Below, one piece after another: positions 35,651 through 44,052 of a stretch of DNA of 45,440 nt (position 1 is the stretch's first letter; every line of letters starts with the position of its first letter). This DNA is from Polaromonas sp. (GTDB lineage: Bacteria > Pseudomonadota > Gammaproteobacteria > Burkholderiales > Burkholderiaceae_C). The notes under the pieces are model-generated. The model had not been told where the DNA came from, searched no databases, and worked only from the letters and a program-made list of their open reading frames with translations. The stretch spans positions 1-45,440 of the forward strand of contig NZ_JAUXUP010000028.1 of assembly GCF_030680935.1 (NCBI RefSeq), written 5' to 3'. The position numbers were made by a program, and so were the translations under genes.

Positions 35651-36801
35651 GGTGGGTCAGGTCGATTGTGCGTGACAAAACGCATCAGCCGGGTGCTCAG
35701 ATCCTCTTGTGCCAGCAGGGCTTGCCGGGCGGTCGCTGTGCAGTCGGTCCATTCAGCCGTGGCCAGTCCAGGCAATACCGGCGGCGATTCGGCCGCATTC
35801 CACGCCCGGTGAAAGTCGCGCAGCGAAGGTGGTGCCTGCAACATGTCCAGAAAAGCCTGCAGCTTGTTCAGGTGGGCCGCATCGGTCTGCGGGTAGATCT
35901 GCCAGACACAAGCCTTGCCCGCCCACAAGGCGCGCACCACCGAGTCTTCGCCACGCACAAAGTTGAGGTCGCTGGCCCAGAGCAGGTGGTCAAAGTCAAT
36001 CTGCGTCAGCCAGGGCAGGTATGAAATTAATAGCTGCCCACGACCGTCCGGATTGGGCTGCTGCCACTTTTGATCATCAAGAACGGCCTGAACGGCGGCA
36101 TGGGCGCGCCCTGCAGCCACCATCAAGCGCACCGGCTGTCCGTCAAGCCCGTTTTGGGACAGCGATGCCAGCAGGGCGGCGAGTGCAGGGGGTTCGTAGC
36201 AGAACAGCGACACCAGCTTCTCACCTTGCCAGGCGATGCCGCGCTGTGCCAGCCAGACCGTGCGGTCAAACCCGGCCTGACGGTTTGCCAGGTCCGCTTC
36301 ACGCAGCAAGCCACCGGTGCCCGCGGTGAAGCCGGGGTAAAAAAACCACTTGGTCCAGCCTGCGGCCGGGCCGCGCTGAACCGGGGAGGGCATGGCGTGG
36401 TTGCGCTCGGCATAGGCCTCGGCAGACAGGTATTCAAGGTTGATCCATACAGGTTTTTGGCCTGTATCCCATTCTCCATCTGCGCAAGCAGCTATGAATT
36501 CAGGAGCAACTTCGCAGCCGAAGGCCTCGACGAGCACATCGCACGGTGCTGCGTCCAGGCGCAGCAGGTTCAGGCCCAGCGGCTCCAGCCAGGGCAGGAC
36601 GGTCACGCCCTCGCAGCCGTCAGGCGCCATCCAGTGCAGGGCTGAGGCATCGTCGACCCAGAGCCGCACGTTTTGCCCGCGCGCTGCGAGGGCCGTGCTG
36701 AGCCGCCAGCAGACCGCGATGTCGCCATGGTTGTCGATGACTTTGCAAAAAATGTCCCACTGCAGTCTGTGATCCATTGCCGGATTGTCCACAATACGCA
36801 T
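35647..36801 (-). CDS. earP: EF-P arginine rhamnosyltransferase EarP
   Basis: GT-B fold glycosyltransferase of 384 residues that moves rhamnose from dTDP-rhamnose onto Arg32 of EF-P. Family segments: [20 protein letters not shown] with the catalytic Asp region, [27 protein letters not shown], and [18 protein letters not shown] for nucleotide-sugar binding. The start at 36799-36801 has GGGGGTGAAG close upstream; an ATG at 36777 is the alternative. Two parts of the protein (near residues 98-119 and 240-262) are encoded by dispersed repeats H and I. Only 15 bases separate it from the divergent uvrC start. Confidence 0.95.
   Translation of the reverse strand: MRIVDNPAMDHRLQWDIFCKVIDNHGDIAVCWRLSTALAARGQNVRLWVDDASALHWMAPDGCEGVTVLPWLEPLGLNLLRLDAAPCDVLVEAFGCEVAPEFIAACADGEWDTGQKPVWINLEYLSAEAYAERNHAMPSPVQRGPAAGWTKWFFYPGFTAGTGGLLREADLANRQAGFDRTVWLAQRGIAWQGEKLVSLFCYEPPALAALLASLSQNGLDGQPVRLMVAAGRAHAAVQAVLDDQKWQQPNPDGRGQLLISYLPWLTQIDFDHLLWASDLNFVRGEDSVVRALWAGKACVWQIYPQTDAAHLNKLQAFLDMLQAPPSLRDFHRAWNAAESPPVLPGLATAEWTDCTATARQALLAQEDLSTRLMRFVTHNRPDPP
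36017..36080 (+). repeat. Dispersed ~62-bp repeat, copy H, inside earP (antisense)
   Basis: On the plus strand: GGTATGAAATTAATAGCTGC, then CCACGACCGTCC, then GATTGGGCTGCTGCC. It is opposite to earP and encodes about [20 protein letters not shown] in that protein. Confidence 0.55.
36444..36507 (-). repeat. Dispersed ~62-bp repeat, copy I, inside earP (sense)
   Basis: On the minus strand: GCTCCTGAATTCATAGCTGC, then TTGCGCAGATGG, then AATGGGATACAGGCC. It has the best match to the TAGCTGCTTGCGC core. It encodes about [19 protein letters not shown], where other EarP proteins are several residues shorter. Confidence 0.65.
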
Positions 36802-36816
36802 ACTTCACCCCCAAGC

Positions 36817-38727
36817 ATGACCGCATCCCACGAATTTGATCCCCAGCTGCTCAGCGAAGTGGCGGCCTTGCCTGCCATGCCGGGTGTGTACCGCTATTTC
36901 GATGCGGAAGGCGCGGTGCTGTACGTCGGCAAGGCGCGTGACCTGAAAAAGCGCGTCTCCACCTACTTCCAGAAGAACCACGGCGGCACGCGCATTGGCC
37001 ATATGGTGACCAAAATCGTACGCATGGAAACCACGGTGGTGCGCTCTGAAGCCGAGGCCCTGCTGCTTGAAAATAACCTGATCAAGACGCTGAACCCGCG
37101 CTTCAACATCCTGTTCCGCGACGACAAAAGCTACCCCTATCTGAAGCTCGCATCCCACAACTTTCCGCGCGTGGCCTATTACCGCGGCGCGGTCGAAAAA
37201 AAGCACCGTTATTTCGGGCCCTATCCCAGCGCCTGGGCCGTGAAAGAGACGATATTGCTGCTGCAAAAGGTGTTCAAGCTGCGCACCTGCGAAGACACGG
37301 TGTTCAACAACCGCACGCGGCCCTGTCTGCTGTATCAGATCAAGCGCTGCTCGGCGCCTTGTGTGGGCCATGTGACGCCAGAGCAGTACGCGCTGGATGT
37401 CGCCAATGCCGAGCGCTTTTTGCAGGGCCAGGCCGAAGAGATATTGACCGAGCTGGAAAAGCAGATGCGCGGCCATGCGGACAAGCTGGAGTTTGAGCAG
37501 GCCGCCGAGTTGCGCAACCAGATGTCGGCGCTGTCCAAGGTGTTGCATCAGCAGTCCATGGAAACCGGGGGTGACAAGGATGTGGACATCCTGGCCGTCA
37601 AGGTGCAGGGCGGCAAGGCCTGCGTGAACCTGGCCATGGTGCGGGGTGGCCGGCATCTGGGTGATCGGCCGTATTTTCCGACCCATGTGGAGCATGCGGC
37701 TGATTTGGCTGGACTGGACGAAGAGGCGCCGGGGGACAGCGGCGTGGTGCCTGCAAAAAGCAAGAGCATTGAGGCCCTGGTGCTGGAGGCCTTTGTCGCC
37801 CAGCATTACATCGATGTGCCGGTACCGCCGGTGCTGGTCTGCAGCCAGCCGGTGGACAAGGACTTGATCGCTGCCCTGATCATGCAGACCGGCAGCAAGA
37901 TCAACGCGATTCACCAGCCGCGCGAGCAGCGCCGCATCTGGCTGGAGATGGCGCAGAAAAATGCCGATCTGCAACTGGCGCGGCTGCTGGCCGAGCAGGG
38001 CTCGCAGCAGGCGCGCACGCGTGCGCTGGTCGAGGCGCTGGACCTGAAGATGGACGACCTGGACACACTGCGCATCGAGTGTTTTGACGTCTCGCACACG
38101 GCGGGTGAAGCCACCCAGGCCTCCTGTGTCGTGTTTCACGATCACAAGATGCAAAGCGCCGAGTACCGCCGCTACAACATCGAGGGCATCACCCCTGGCG
38201 ACGACTACGCGGCGATGCGTCAGGTGCTGATGCGGCGTTACAGCAAACTGGCCGAGGCGGCGCGCAACAACACCGCGCGTCTGCCCGATCTGGTGCTGAT
38301 TGACGGCGGCAAGGGCCAGGTGAGCATGGCACGCGAGGTGTTTGAAGAGCTGGGCCTGGACCTGGGCCTGATTGCCGGTGTTGAAAAAGGCGAGGGCCGC
38401 AAGGTGGGTCTTGAAGAGCTGGTGTTTGCCGACGGCCGCGACAAGGTGTACCTGGGGCGTGACTCCGCCGCACTGATGCTGATTGCGCAGATCCGCGACG
38501 AAGCGCACCGCTTTGCGATCACCGGCATGCGTGCCAAACGCGCCAAGGTGCGGGTCGGCGCCAGCCGGCTCGAAGACGTGGCGGGCATAGGGCCCAAGCG
38601 TCGCGCGAGTCTGCTGCAGCGTTTTGGCGGCATTCGCGGTGTGAGCGCAGCCAGTGCTGCGGACATTGCCACGGTAGAGGGCATCTCGCGCGAACTGGCC
38701 GAGGAAATCTACCGGGCGCTTCATTAG
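36817..38727 (+). CDS. uvrC: UvrABC system protein C
   Basis: Excision nuclease subunit of 636 residues that cuts on both sides of DNA lesions after UvrAB. Domain order: GIY-YIG nuclease (MPGVYRYF and [13 protein letters not shown], residues 20-50), four-Cys region ([24 protein letters not shown]), UVR motif ([14 protein letters not shown], about 225), the RNase H-like 5'-incision domain ([24 protein letters not shown]), and helix-hairpin-helix DNA binding at the end ([18 protein letters not shown]). The ATG at 36817 matches the family start; there is no clear ribosome-binding site. It diverges from earP. Confidence 0.97.
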   Translation: MTASHEFDPQLLSEVAALPAMPGVYRYFDAEGAVLYVGKARDLKKRVSTYFQKNHGGTRIGHMVTKIVRMETTVVRSEAEALLLENNLIKTLNPRFNILFRDDKSYPYLKLASHNFPRVAYYRGAVEKKHRYFGPYPSAWAVKETILLLQKVFKLRTCEDTVFNNRTRPCLLYQIKRCSAPCVGHVTPEQYALDVANAERFLQGQAEEILTELEKQMRGHADKLEFEQAAELRNQMSALSKVLHQQSMETGGDKDVDILAVKVQGGKACVNLAMVRGGRHLGDRPYFPTHVEHAADLAGLDEEAPGDSGVVPAKSKSIEALVLEAFVAQHYIDVPVPPVLVCSQPVDKDLIAALIMQTGSKINAIHQPREQRRIWLEMAQKNADLQLARLLAEQGSQQARTRALVEALDLKMDDLDTLRIECFDVSHTAGEATQASCVVFHDHKMQSAEYRRYNIEGITPGDDYAAMRQVLMRRYSKLAEAARNNTARLPDLVLIDGGKGQVSMAREVFEELGLDLGLIAGVEKGEGRKVGLEELVFADGRDKVYLGRDSAALMLIAQIRDEAHRFAITGMRAKRAKVRVGASRLEDVAGIGPKRRASLLQRFGGIRGVSAASAADIATVEGISRELAEEIYRALH

Positions 38728-38728
38728 T

Positions 38729-38786
38729 CCTTCAATCGGGTTGCAGCCCAATGGATGTAAGCGTGAACAGCTATTGAAATCATAGC
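38729..38786 (-). repeat. Dispersed ~62-bp repeat, copy J
   Basis: On the minus strand: GCTATGATTTCAATAGCTGT, then TCACGCTTACATCC, then ATTGGGCTGCAACCCGATT. It lies between uvrC and pgsA and its 3' end is one base past the uvrC stop codon. Confidence 0.7.
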
Positions 38787-38812
38787 GTTGCGGAGCATGT
38801 CAAAATCGGACC

Positions 38813-39379
38813 ATGTTTCTGACCATACCCACCGTGATGACCTGGACACGCATTGTTGCGATTCCGCTGATCGTGGGCATTTTTTACATCGAGATCGAGC
38901 CCGAAAAAGCAAACCTGATCGCCACCGTGATGTTTGTGGTGTTTGCCGCCACCGACTGGCTCGATGGCTTCCTGGCGCGCAAGCTGAATCAGACCTCGTC
39001 CTTCGGTGCTTTTCTTGACCCAGTGGCTGACAAGTTTCTGGTGTGTGCGTCGTTGCTGGTGCTGGTGCATCTGCAGCGCACCGATGTGTTTGTGGCTCTC
39101 ATCATCATTGGCCGGGAGATTGCGATCTCTGCGCTGCGTGAATGGATGGCGCTGATAGGCGCGACCAAAAGTGTGGCGGTGCACATGCTGGGCAAGCTCA
39201 AGACCACGGTGCAGATGGTGGCCATTCCGTTCTTGCTGTTTGACGGTGTTCTTTTCGGCGTCGTGGACACCAACGAGTGGGGTACCTGGCTGATCTGGTT
39301 GTCGGCGGTCCTGACGGTCTGGTCGATGATTTATTACCTGAAAAAAGCCATTCCCGAAATCCGCGCGCGCGCCAAATGA
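38813..39379 (+). CDS. pgsA: CDP-diacylglycerol-glycerol-3-phosphate 3-phosphatidyltransferase
   Basis: Inner-membrane enzyme of 188 residues making phosphatidylglycerol phosphate. The CDP-alcohol phosphotransferase motif D-x2-DG-x2-AR-x8-G-x3-D-x3-D is complete in DWLDGFLARKL followed by SSFGAFLDPVADKF. About five hydrophobic spans. It ends in an ATGA overlap with the EamA gene. As in many proteobacteria it follows uvrC on the same strand. Confidence 0.96.
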   Translation: MFLTIPTVMTWTRIVAIPLIVGIFYIEIEPEKANLIATVMFVVFAATDWLDGFLARKLNQTSSFGAFLDPVADKFLVCASLLVLVHLQRTDVFVALIIIGREIAISALREWMALIGATKSVAVHMLGKLKTTVQMVAIPFLLFDGVLFGVVDTNEWGTWLIWLSAVLTVWSMIYYLKKAIPEIRARAK

Positions 39380-40284
39380 GTTCGCCCGGTTCGGGCAGCG
39401 CCCTGATCCGTGCGATGCCGGTCGTGTTTGTGCTCATCTGGAGCACCGGCTTCATCGTCGCCAAATACGGCCTGCCTTACGCGCCGCCCCTGACTTTCCT
39501 GAGCATCCGTTACGCACTCTCGCTGCTGTGTTTTGTGGCGTGGATCGCTTTGGCGCGTGTGGCCTGGCCGCAGAGCCGGGCGCAGTGGCTGCATCTGGGT
39601 GTGACCGGTATCCTGATCCACGCGGGTTACCTCGGCGGCGTCTGGTCGGCCATCAAGGGCGGTATGGGCTCGGGTTTGTCGGCGCTGATTGTCGGCCTGC
39701 AGCCGGTCCTGACCGCCGTCTGGGTATCGCGCATGGGGGATGCCAGAAAGAGCGAGAACCGCGTGAGTGCCCGTCAATGGCTGGGCCTTGGCATGGGGCT
39801 GGCCGGCCTGCTATTGGTGGTGTCGCGCAAGTTTGGCGCGGGCGATGAGGCCACCCCTTACACGCTGCTTTGTGCGGTGGTAGCCCTGCTGAGCATCACT
39901 GCCGGCACGTTGTATCAAAAACGTTTTGTAAAAGCTGCCGATGTGCGCAGCGCCAACGCCATCCAGCTGGGTGCGGCCCTGCTGGTGACGCTGCCGTTTG
40001 TTTTCTTTGAACACGAAGCGGTGCAATGGACGCCCGGCTTTGTGGGGGCGCTGGCCTGGTCTGTGCTTGCATTGACACTGGGCGGCAGTTCCCTGCTCTA
40101 CATGCTGATCCAGCGCGGCGCAGCCACGGCCGTGACCAGTCTGCTGTACCTGGTGCCGCCTACCACTGCGCTGATGGCCTGGCTGCTGTTTGGCGAAGCC
40201 ATCACCGTGGTCACCGTGCTGGGCACGGCGCTGACAGCGCTGGGGGTCTGGCTGGTGGTACGCAGCGTGCCCCGGTCCGCCTGA
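39376..40284 (+). CDS. EamA-family (DMT) transporter
   Basis: Drug/metabolite transporter of 302 residues with ten predicted spans in two EamA repeats; the first begins VFVLIWSTGFIVAKYGLPYAPPLTF and the second ends VPPTTALMAWLLFGEAITVVTVLGTALTALGVWLV. The substrate is unknown. The start overlaps the pgsA stop (ATGA). It converges on the LysR gene with 16 bases between; a short inverted repeat ACCTGA/TCAGGT lies in that space but lacks a T tract. Confidence 0.9.
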   Translation: MSSPGSGSALIRAMPVVFVLIWSTGFIVAKYGLPYAPPLTFLSIRYALSLLCFVAWIALARVAWPQSRAQWLHLGVTGILIHAGYLGGVWSAIKGGMGSGLSALIVGLQPVLTAVWVSRMGDARKSENRVSARQWLGLGMGLAGLLLVVSRKFGAGDEATPYTLLCAVVALLSITAGTLYQKRFVKAADVRSANAIQLGAALLVTLPFVFFEHEAVQWTPGFVGALAWSVLALTLGGSSLLYMLIQRGAATAVTSLLYLVPPTTALMAWLLFGEAITVVTVLGTALTALGVWLVVRSVPRSA

Positions 40285-40300
40285 CACCTGATTGACGTTG

Positions 40301-41254
40301 TCAGGTCGGGGCTTTTGCGACGGGGCGCCATGGCTCGTTCCGGAATTTTTCTGCCAGGCAATCAATCAGCAGGCGCACCCGCTTTGGTGTCTGTGGTCGG
40401 TAGGGCGCCAGCCACTGGATGTCCGCGTCCAGCATGGCGTACTGCGGCAGCAGGCGGACCAGCTTTCCAGAGGCCAGGTGCGCTTGCACATCCCACAGGC
40501 TGCGCAGCATCACGCCGCGTCCTTGCAGGCACCAGTCGCGCACCACTTCGCCTGAGTTGGACGACAGCAGACCCTGCACCCGCACGCGCTGGACAGCCAG
40601 TGTGCTGCCCTTGCTGCGGGCTCCGCGCACTGACTGCAACTGCCAGGTGTCAAACTGGCGTCCGTTCTCCCGGACAATCAGGCAGTTGTGTTGTGCCAGA
40701 TCTTCAGGCGTGGCGGGCAGTCCGTGTTTGCGCACATAGGCGGGAGAGGCCACCAGCACGCGCTGGTTGCCGGCCAGTTTGCGCGCCGTCCACACAGAGC
40801 TGCGCTGCGGCCCGGGCGACCACAGCCAGACCGCACCGTCAAAACCCTCTGCGGCCAGATCAGGCAGGTGCTCGCAGAGCTGCAGCTGGATCTGGATGGC
40901 GGGGTGCAGGGCTTGAAACTCAGCCAGTACGGGCGCCAGCCAGATCCGTCCGAAACCCAGTGTGGCCGCCAGCCTGATCAAGCCCGAGGCTTCTGATTTG
41001 CGCTCCTGAAGCGATTGCTCCAGCGCTTCAAATTCGGCCAGCAGAAGGCGCGCCCGGTCACACAACAGTTCGCCCTCCAGCGTGGCTGCGACACGCCGCG
41101 TGGTGCGCTGGAACAGCAGCAGGCCCAGTTCTGCCTCCAGCCTGGCCAGGCGTTTGGTAACGGCCGAAGGCGCCATTTGCAGTGCCTCGGCGGTGGCAGT
41201 CAGGCTGCCGTGCTGCGCAATCGCAAGCACCAATGTCAGGTCCGTGCGGTCCAT
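40301..41254 (-). CDS. LysR-family transcriptional regulator
   Basis: Regulator of 317 residues with an N-terminal winged helix-turn-helix (LTATAEALQMAPSAVTKRLA, about residues 18-37) and a substrate-binding co-inducer domain. AGGAAA lies before the ATG. It diverges from the dehalogenase-like hydrolase and the tartrate/D-malate dehydrogenase with 74 bases between, the classic arrangement for a LysR regulator and its target, comparable with DmlR and dmlA in E. coli. The inducer is unknown; a 2-hydroxyacid is plausible from the neighbours. Confidence 0.92.
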   Translation of the reverse strand: MDRTDLTLVLAIAQHGSLTATAEALQMAPSAVTKRLARLEAELGLLLFQRTTRRVAATLEGELLCDRARLLLAEFEALEQSLQERKSEASGLIRLAATLGFGRIWLAPVLAEFQALHPAIQIQLQLCEHLPDLAAEGFDGAVWLWSPGPQRSSVWTARKLAGNQRVLVASPAYVRKHGLPATPEDLAQHNCLIVRENGRQFDTWQLQSVRGARSKGSTLAVQRVRVQGLLSSNSGEVVRDWCLQGRGVMLRSLWDVQAHLASGKLVRLLPQYAMLDADIQWLAPYRPQTPKRVRLLIDCLAEKFRNEPWRPVAKAPT

Positions 41255-41269
41255 AATTTCCTGATTGAG

Positions 41270-41291
41270 AATAATGTGTTGCCTGATTATT
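41270..41291. promoter_or_regulatory. Candidate LysR-binding site in the divergent promoter
   Basis: AATAAT and ATTATT form an inverted repeat around 10 bp (GTGTTGCCTG), matching the size and dyad form of LysR recognition sites. It is centred in the 74-bp gap between the regulator and hydrolase genes. Confidence 0.6.
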
Positions 41292-41328
41292 CCTTGATGG
41301 ACGGCCTGATGGCAATCACAATCGCAGC

Positions 41329-42207
41329 ATGCTGGAAGCTTTTGAGACCTTTGAATGCAAGCGCGGCGCAGTCAGGCTGCATGGCCGCCGGGGCGGGCAG
41401 GGCGCGCCCCTGCTTTTGTTGCACGGGCACCCGCAAACCCATGTGATGTGGCATGCCGTGGCGCCTGCACTTGCGCAATATTTCAGCGTGGTCGTGATGG
41501 ATTTGCGCGGTTATGGAGACTCGGGACGACCGGCCGCCGATCCTGCGCATGAAACTTATTCCAAGCGCGAGATGGCGCTCGATGCGCTGGCGGTGATGCG
41601 GCTGCACGGTTTTGAACAATTCCAGGTGCTCGCACATGACCGCGGGGCGCGGGTGGCACATCGCCTTGCGGCGGACCACCCGGGTGCGGTGCAGCGGCTG
41701 ATGCTGCTGGATGTTGCGCCCACACTGGCGATGTACCAGCAGACCTCGGACGCCTTCGCACGCGCCTACTGGCACTGGTTCTTCCTGATCCAGCCCCCGC
41801 CCTTGCCGGAAGCCCTGATAGCGTCTGACCCGGTGCGGTATCTGCACAGCGTGATGGGCAAACGCCATGCCGGGCTGCAGGCCTTCGCACCACAGGCGCT
41901 GCGCGAATACGAACGCTGTGCGCAGATTGCCGGCAGCGCAGAAAGTATTTGCGAGGACTACCGTGCGTCAGCCAGCATCGACCTGGTACACGACCGCGCG
42001 GATGTGGCCGCCGGTCTGCGCCTGGTGCAGCCACTGCGCGTACTCTGGGGCGAACACGGCGCGGTCGGACAGTGTTTTGATGTGATGCAACTGTGGCGTG
42101 AACGCGCTGAGGATGTGTCAGGCCAGAGCCTGCCCTGCGGACATTACATCGCCGAAGAAACGCCGCAGCTTCTGCTTGGGCAAGCCCTGAATTTTTTCAA
42201 ACCCTGA
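41329..42207 (+). CDS. Alpha/beta hydrolase, fluoroacetate dehalogenase-like
   Basis: Haloacetate dehalogenase-type hydrolase of 292 residues. Reaction expected from the family: nucleophilic displacement of halide from haloacetate, giving glycolate. The known catalytic set of fluoroacetate dehalogenase is seen at nearly identical numbering: nucleophile Asp104 with Arg105 and Arg108 in AHDRGARV, acid Asp128 in LLDVAP, halide-pocket His149 and Trp150 in YWHWFF, Tyr211 in CEDYRAS, and His270 in CGHYIAEE. The oxyanion loop is LHGHPQTHVMW. No strong ribosome-binding site before the ATG at 41329. It is followed after 17 bases by the tartrate/D-malate dehydrogenase. Confidence 0.88.
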   Translation: MLEAFETFECKRGAVRLHGRRGGQGAPLLLLHGHPQTHVMWHAVAPALAQYFSVVVMDLRGYGDSGRPAADPAHETYSKREMALDALAVMRLHGFEQFQVLAHDRGARVAHRLAADHPGAVQRLMLLDVAPTLAMYQQTSDAFARAYWHWFFLIQPPPLPEALIASDPVRYLHSVMGKRHAGLQAFAPQALREYERCAQIAGSAESICEDYRASASIDLVHDRADVAAGLRLVQPLRVLWGEHGAVGQCFDVMQLWRERAEDVSGQSLPCGHYIAEETPQLLLGQALNFFKP

Positions 42208-42224
42208 AACCGAGAAAGAACTTC

Positions 42225-43325
42225 ATGAACAAGACCACTGGAACGAAAAAAATCGCAGTCATCGCCGGTGACGGCATCGGCAAGGAAGTCATGCCCGAAG
42301 GCATTCGGGTGCTGGAAGCTGCAGCTGTGAAGTTCGGCATTGACCTGCAGTTCGATCATTTTGATTTTTCAAGCTGGGACTATTTCGAGAAGCACGGACA
42401 GATGTTGCCCGACGACTGGAAGGACCAGATAGGAGGCCATGATGCGATTTATTTCGGCGCTGTCGGCTGGCCGGACAAGATTGCGGACCATGTCTCGTTG
42501 TGGGGGTCGCTGCTGCTGTTCCGTCGCGAGTTTGACCAGTACATCAACTTGCGCCCGGCCCGCTTGATGCCCGGCATCATTGCCCCGGTGGTGCGGCGCG
42601 ACGGCTCGGCGCGTGCGCCCGGTGAAATTGACTTTTACATTGTTCGGGAAAACACCGAGGGCGAATACTCCAGCATTGGCGGCAAGGCTTTTCCGGGCAC
42701 AGAACGTGAGTTTGTGTTGCAGGAGTCGGTGTTCACCCGCATTGGGGTGGACCGCGTGCTCAAGTTTGCATTTGAGCTGGCGCAGTCCCGGCCCAAAAAG
42801 CACCTGACCAGCGCCACCAAATCGAATGGTATTTCAATTTCCATGCCTTACTGGGACGAGCGTGTGATTGAAATGGCCAAGGGTTACCCCGGCATCCAGC
42901 TGGACAAATTTCACATCGACATACTGACTGCGCATTTTGTGCAGCGGCCTGATTTTTTTGATGTGGTGGTGGCCAGCAATCTCTTTGGCGACATCCTCAG
43001 CGACCTGGGGCCGGCCTGTACCGGTACCATAGGCATCGCGCCCAGTGCCAACCTCAACCCCGAGCGAAAATTTCCCTCACTGTTTGAACCGGTGCATGGA
43101 TCGGCCCCGGATATCGCGGGGCGCGGCTTGGCCAATCCCATCGGCCAGATCTGGTGCGGCGCCATGATGCTGGAGTTTCTGGGTTACAAAACCGCGCACG
43201 ATGCCGTATTGGCAGCGATTGAAAAGGTGCTGGCGCCAGGCAGTGGCGCGCCGCGCACGCCTGACCTGGGCGGCACCGCCGGCACGGTTGATGTGGGCAA
43301 GGCGATTGCAGCAGCGCTGGGCTAA
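42225..43325 (+). CDS. Tartrate / D-malate dehydrogenase
   Basis: Isocitrate/isopropylmalate dehydrogenase-family enzyme of 366 residues, closest to TtuC/DmlA, which oxidise and decarboxylate tartrate or D-malate with NAD and a divalent metal. Seen: IAGDGIGKEVMPEG, the substrate Arg-rich part INLRPARLMPG, FYIVRENTEGEYS, catalytic Tyr region, Lys in SATKSNGIS, and metal Asp in NLFGDILSDLGP. AGAAAG precedes the ATG. It is probably co-transcribed with the upstream hydrolase and controlled by the divergent LysR protein. Confidence 0.92.
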   Translation: MNKTTGTKKIAVIAGDGIGKEVMPEGIRVLEAAAVKFGIDLQFDHFDFSSWDYFEKHGQMLPDDWKDQIGGHDAIYFGAVGWPDKIADHVSLWGSLLLFRREFDQYINLRPARLMPGIIAPVVRRDGSARAPGEIDFYIVRENTEGEYSSIGGKAFPGTEREFVLQESVFTRIGVDRVLKFAFELAQSRPKKHLTSATKSNGISISMPYWDERVIEMAKGYPGIQLDKFHIDILTAHFVQRPDFFDVVVASNLFGDILSDLGPACTGTIGIAPSANLNPERKFPSLFEPVHGSAPDIAGRGLANPIGQIWCGAMMLEFLGYKTAHDAVLAAIEKVLAPGSGAPRTPDLGGTAGTVDVGKAIAAALG

Positions 43326-43448
43326 GCCGCAGGTTTGGCCCTTGATGGGCCGCTTCGCAAATGCAGGGCACGCTTACGAATATGACGGGAAAGCGTGAAA
43401 AAAAAGACTAGAATCCGCCACCGCACGTTGTAAAAGTCTGATGTTGTA

Positions 43449-43477
43449 TTGACACGATAGGAGTCCATGGCTCTAAT
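43449..43477 (+). promoter_or_regulatory. Sigma-70 promoter of the HU gene
   Basis: A perfect -35 box TTGACA (43449-43454) is followed after 17 bp by TCTAAT (43472-43477), one mismatch from consensus. It gives a 110-base leader before the HU start. The rest of 43326-43593 shows a short GGCCC/GGGCC hairpin at 43337-43352 and no gene. Confidence 0.75.
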
Positions 43478-43593
43478 TGGAATCAGCAGACGATCTGCAC
43501 ATGCCGCCTCCACTGCCATCTTTGTCACAGATGCACAGGGGAGTAATTTCCAGAGACAACCAGATTAACCTATCAATCAACGAGGGGCTCCTT

Positions 43594-43866
43594 GTGAACA
43601 AGACTGAACTGATCGAGCACATTGCCAAACACGCCGATATTTCCAAAGCCGCTGCAACACGCGCGCTGGAGTCCACCATCGGTGCTGTCAAATCCACCCT
43701 GAAAAAAGGAGGCTCTGTGTCTCTTGTGGGTTTTGGTACTTTTGCAGTGGGCAAACGTGCTGCCCGCACCGGCCGCAACCCCCGCACCGGCGATGCGATT
43801 AAAATCAAGGCAGCCAAAGTCCCCAAGTTCCGTCCGGGCAAAGCGCTCAAGGACGCACTGAACTGA
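43594..43866 (+). CDS. DNA-binding protein HU
   Basis: Nucleoid protein of 90 residues of the HU beta type that bends and compacts DNA as a dimer. It reads [20 protein letters not shown] at the start and contains the family signature [21 protein letters not shown] in the beta arm. GTG is the start, with GAGGGG 6 bases upstream; the longer frame to 43477 would include the promoter -10. It is followed after 25 bases by tRNA-Val with no terminator in between, so both may share a transcript. Confidence 0.95.
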   Translation: MNKTELIEHIAKHADISKAAATRALESTIGAVKSTLKKGGSVSLVGFGTFAVGKRAARTGRNPRTGDAIKIKAAKVPKFRPGKALKDALN

Positions 43867-43891
43867 TGCACATGAATAGATAGTTGAGGTG

Positions 43892-43967
43892 GGGTGCTTA
43901 GCTCAGTTGGTAGAGCAGCGCCCTTACACGGCGTAGGTCGGCGGTTCGAGCCCGTCAGCACCCACCA
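43892..43967 (+). tRNA. tRNA-Val (anticodon TAC)
   Basis: The cloverleaf is complete over 76 bases: acceptor stem GGGTGCT/AGCACCC, D arm with AGCTCAGTTGG, anticodon stem-loop with TAC at its centre (CCTTACACG), T arm with GGTTCGAGCC, and an encoded CCA end. TAC reads GTA and related valine codons. Confidence 0.95.
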
Positions 43968-43977
43968 GAAACTGGAC

Positions 43978-44006
43978 AAAGGCGAACACAAGGTTCGCCT
44001 TTTTTA
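43978..44006 (+). terminator. Terminator after HU and tRNA-Val
   Basis: AGGCGAAC (43980-43987) and GTTCGCCT (43993-44000) form a perfect 8-bp stem followed by TTTTTT. Confidence 0.9.
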
Positions 44007-44052
44007 TTGATGGCTTAACATGGCCGATTGACAGCCGCACAGGATATCCGAG

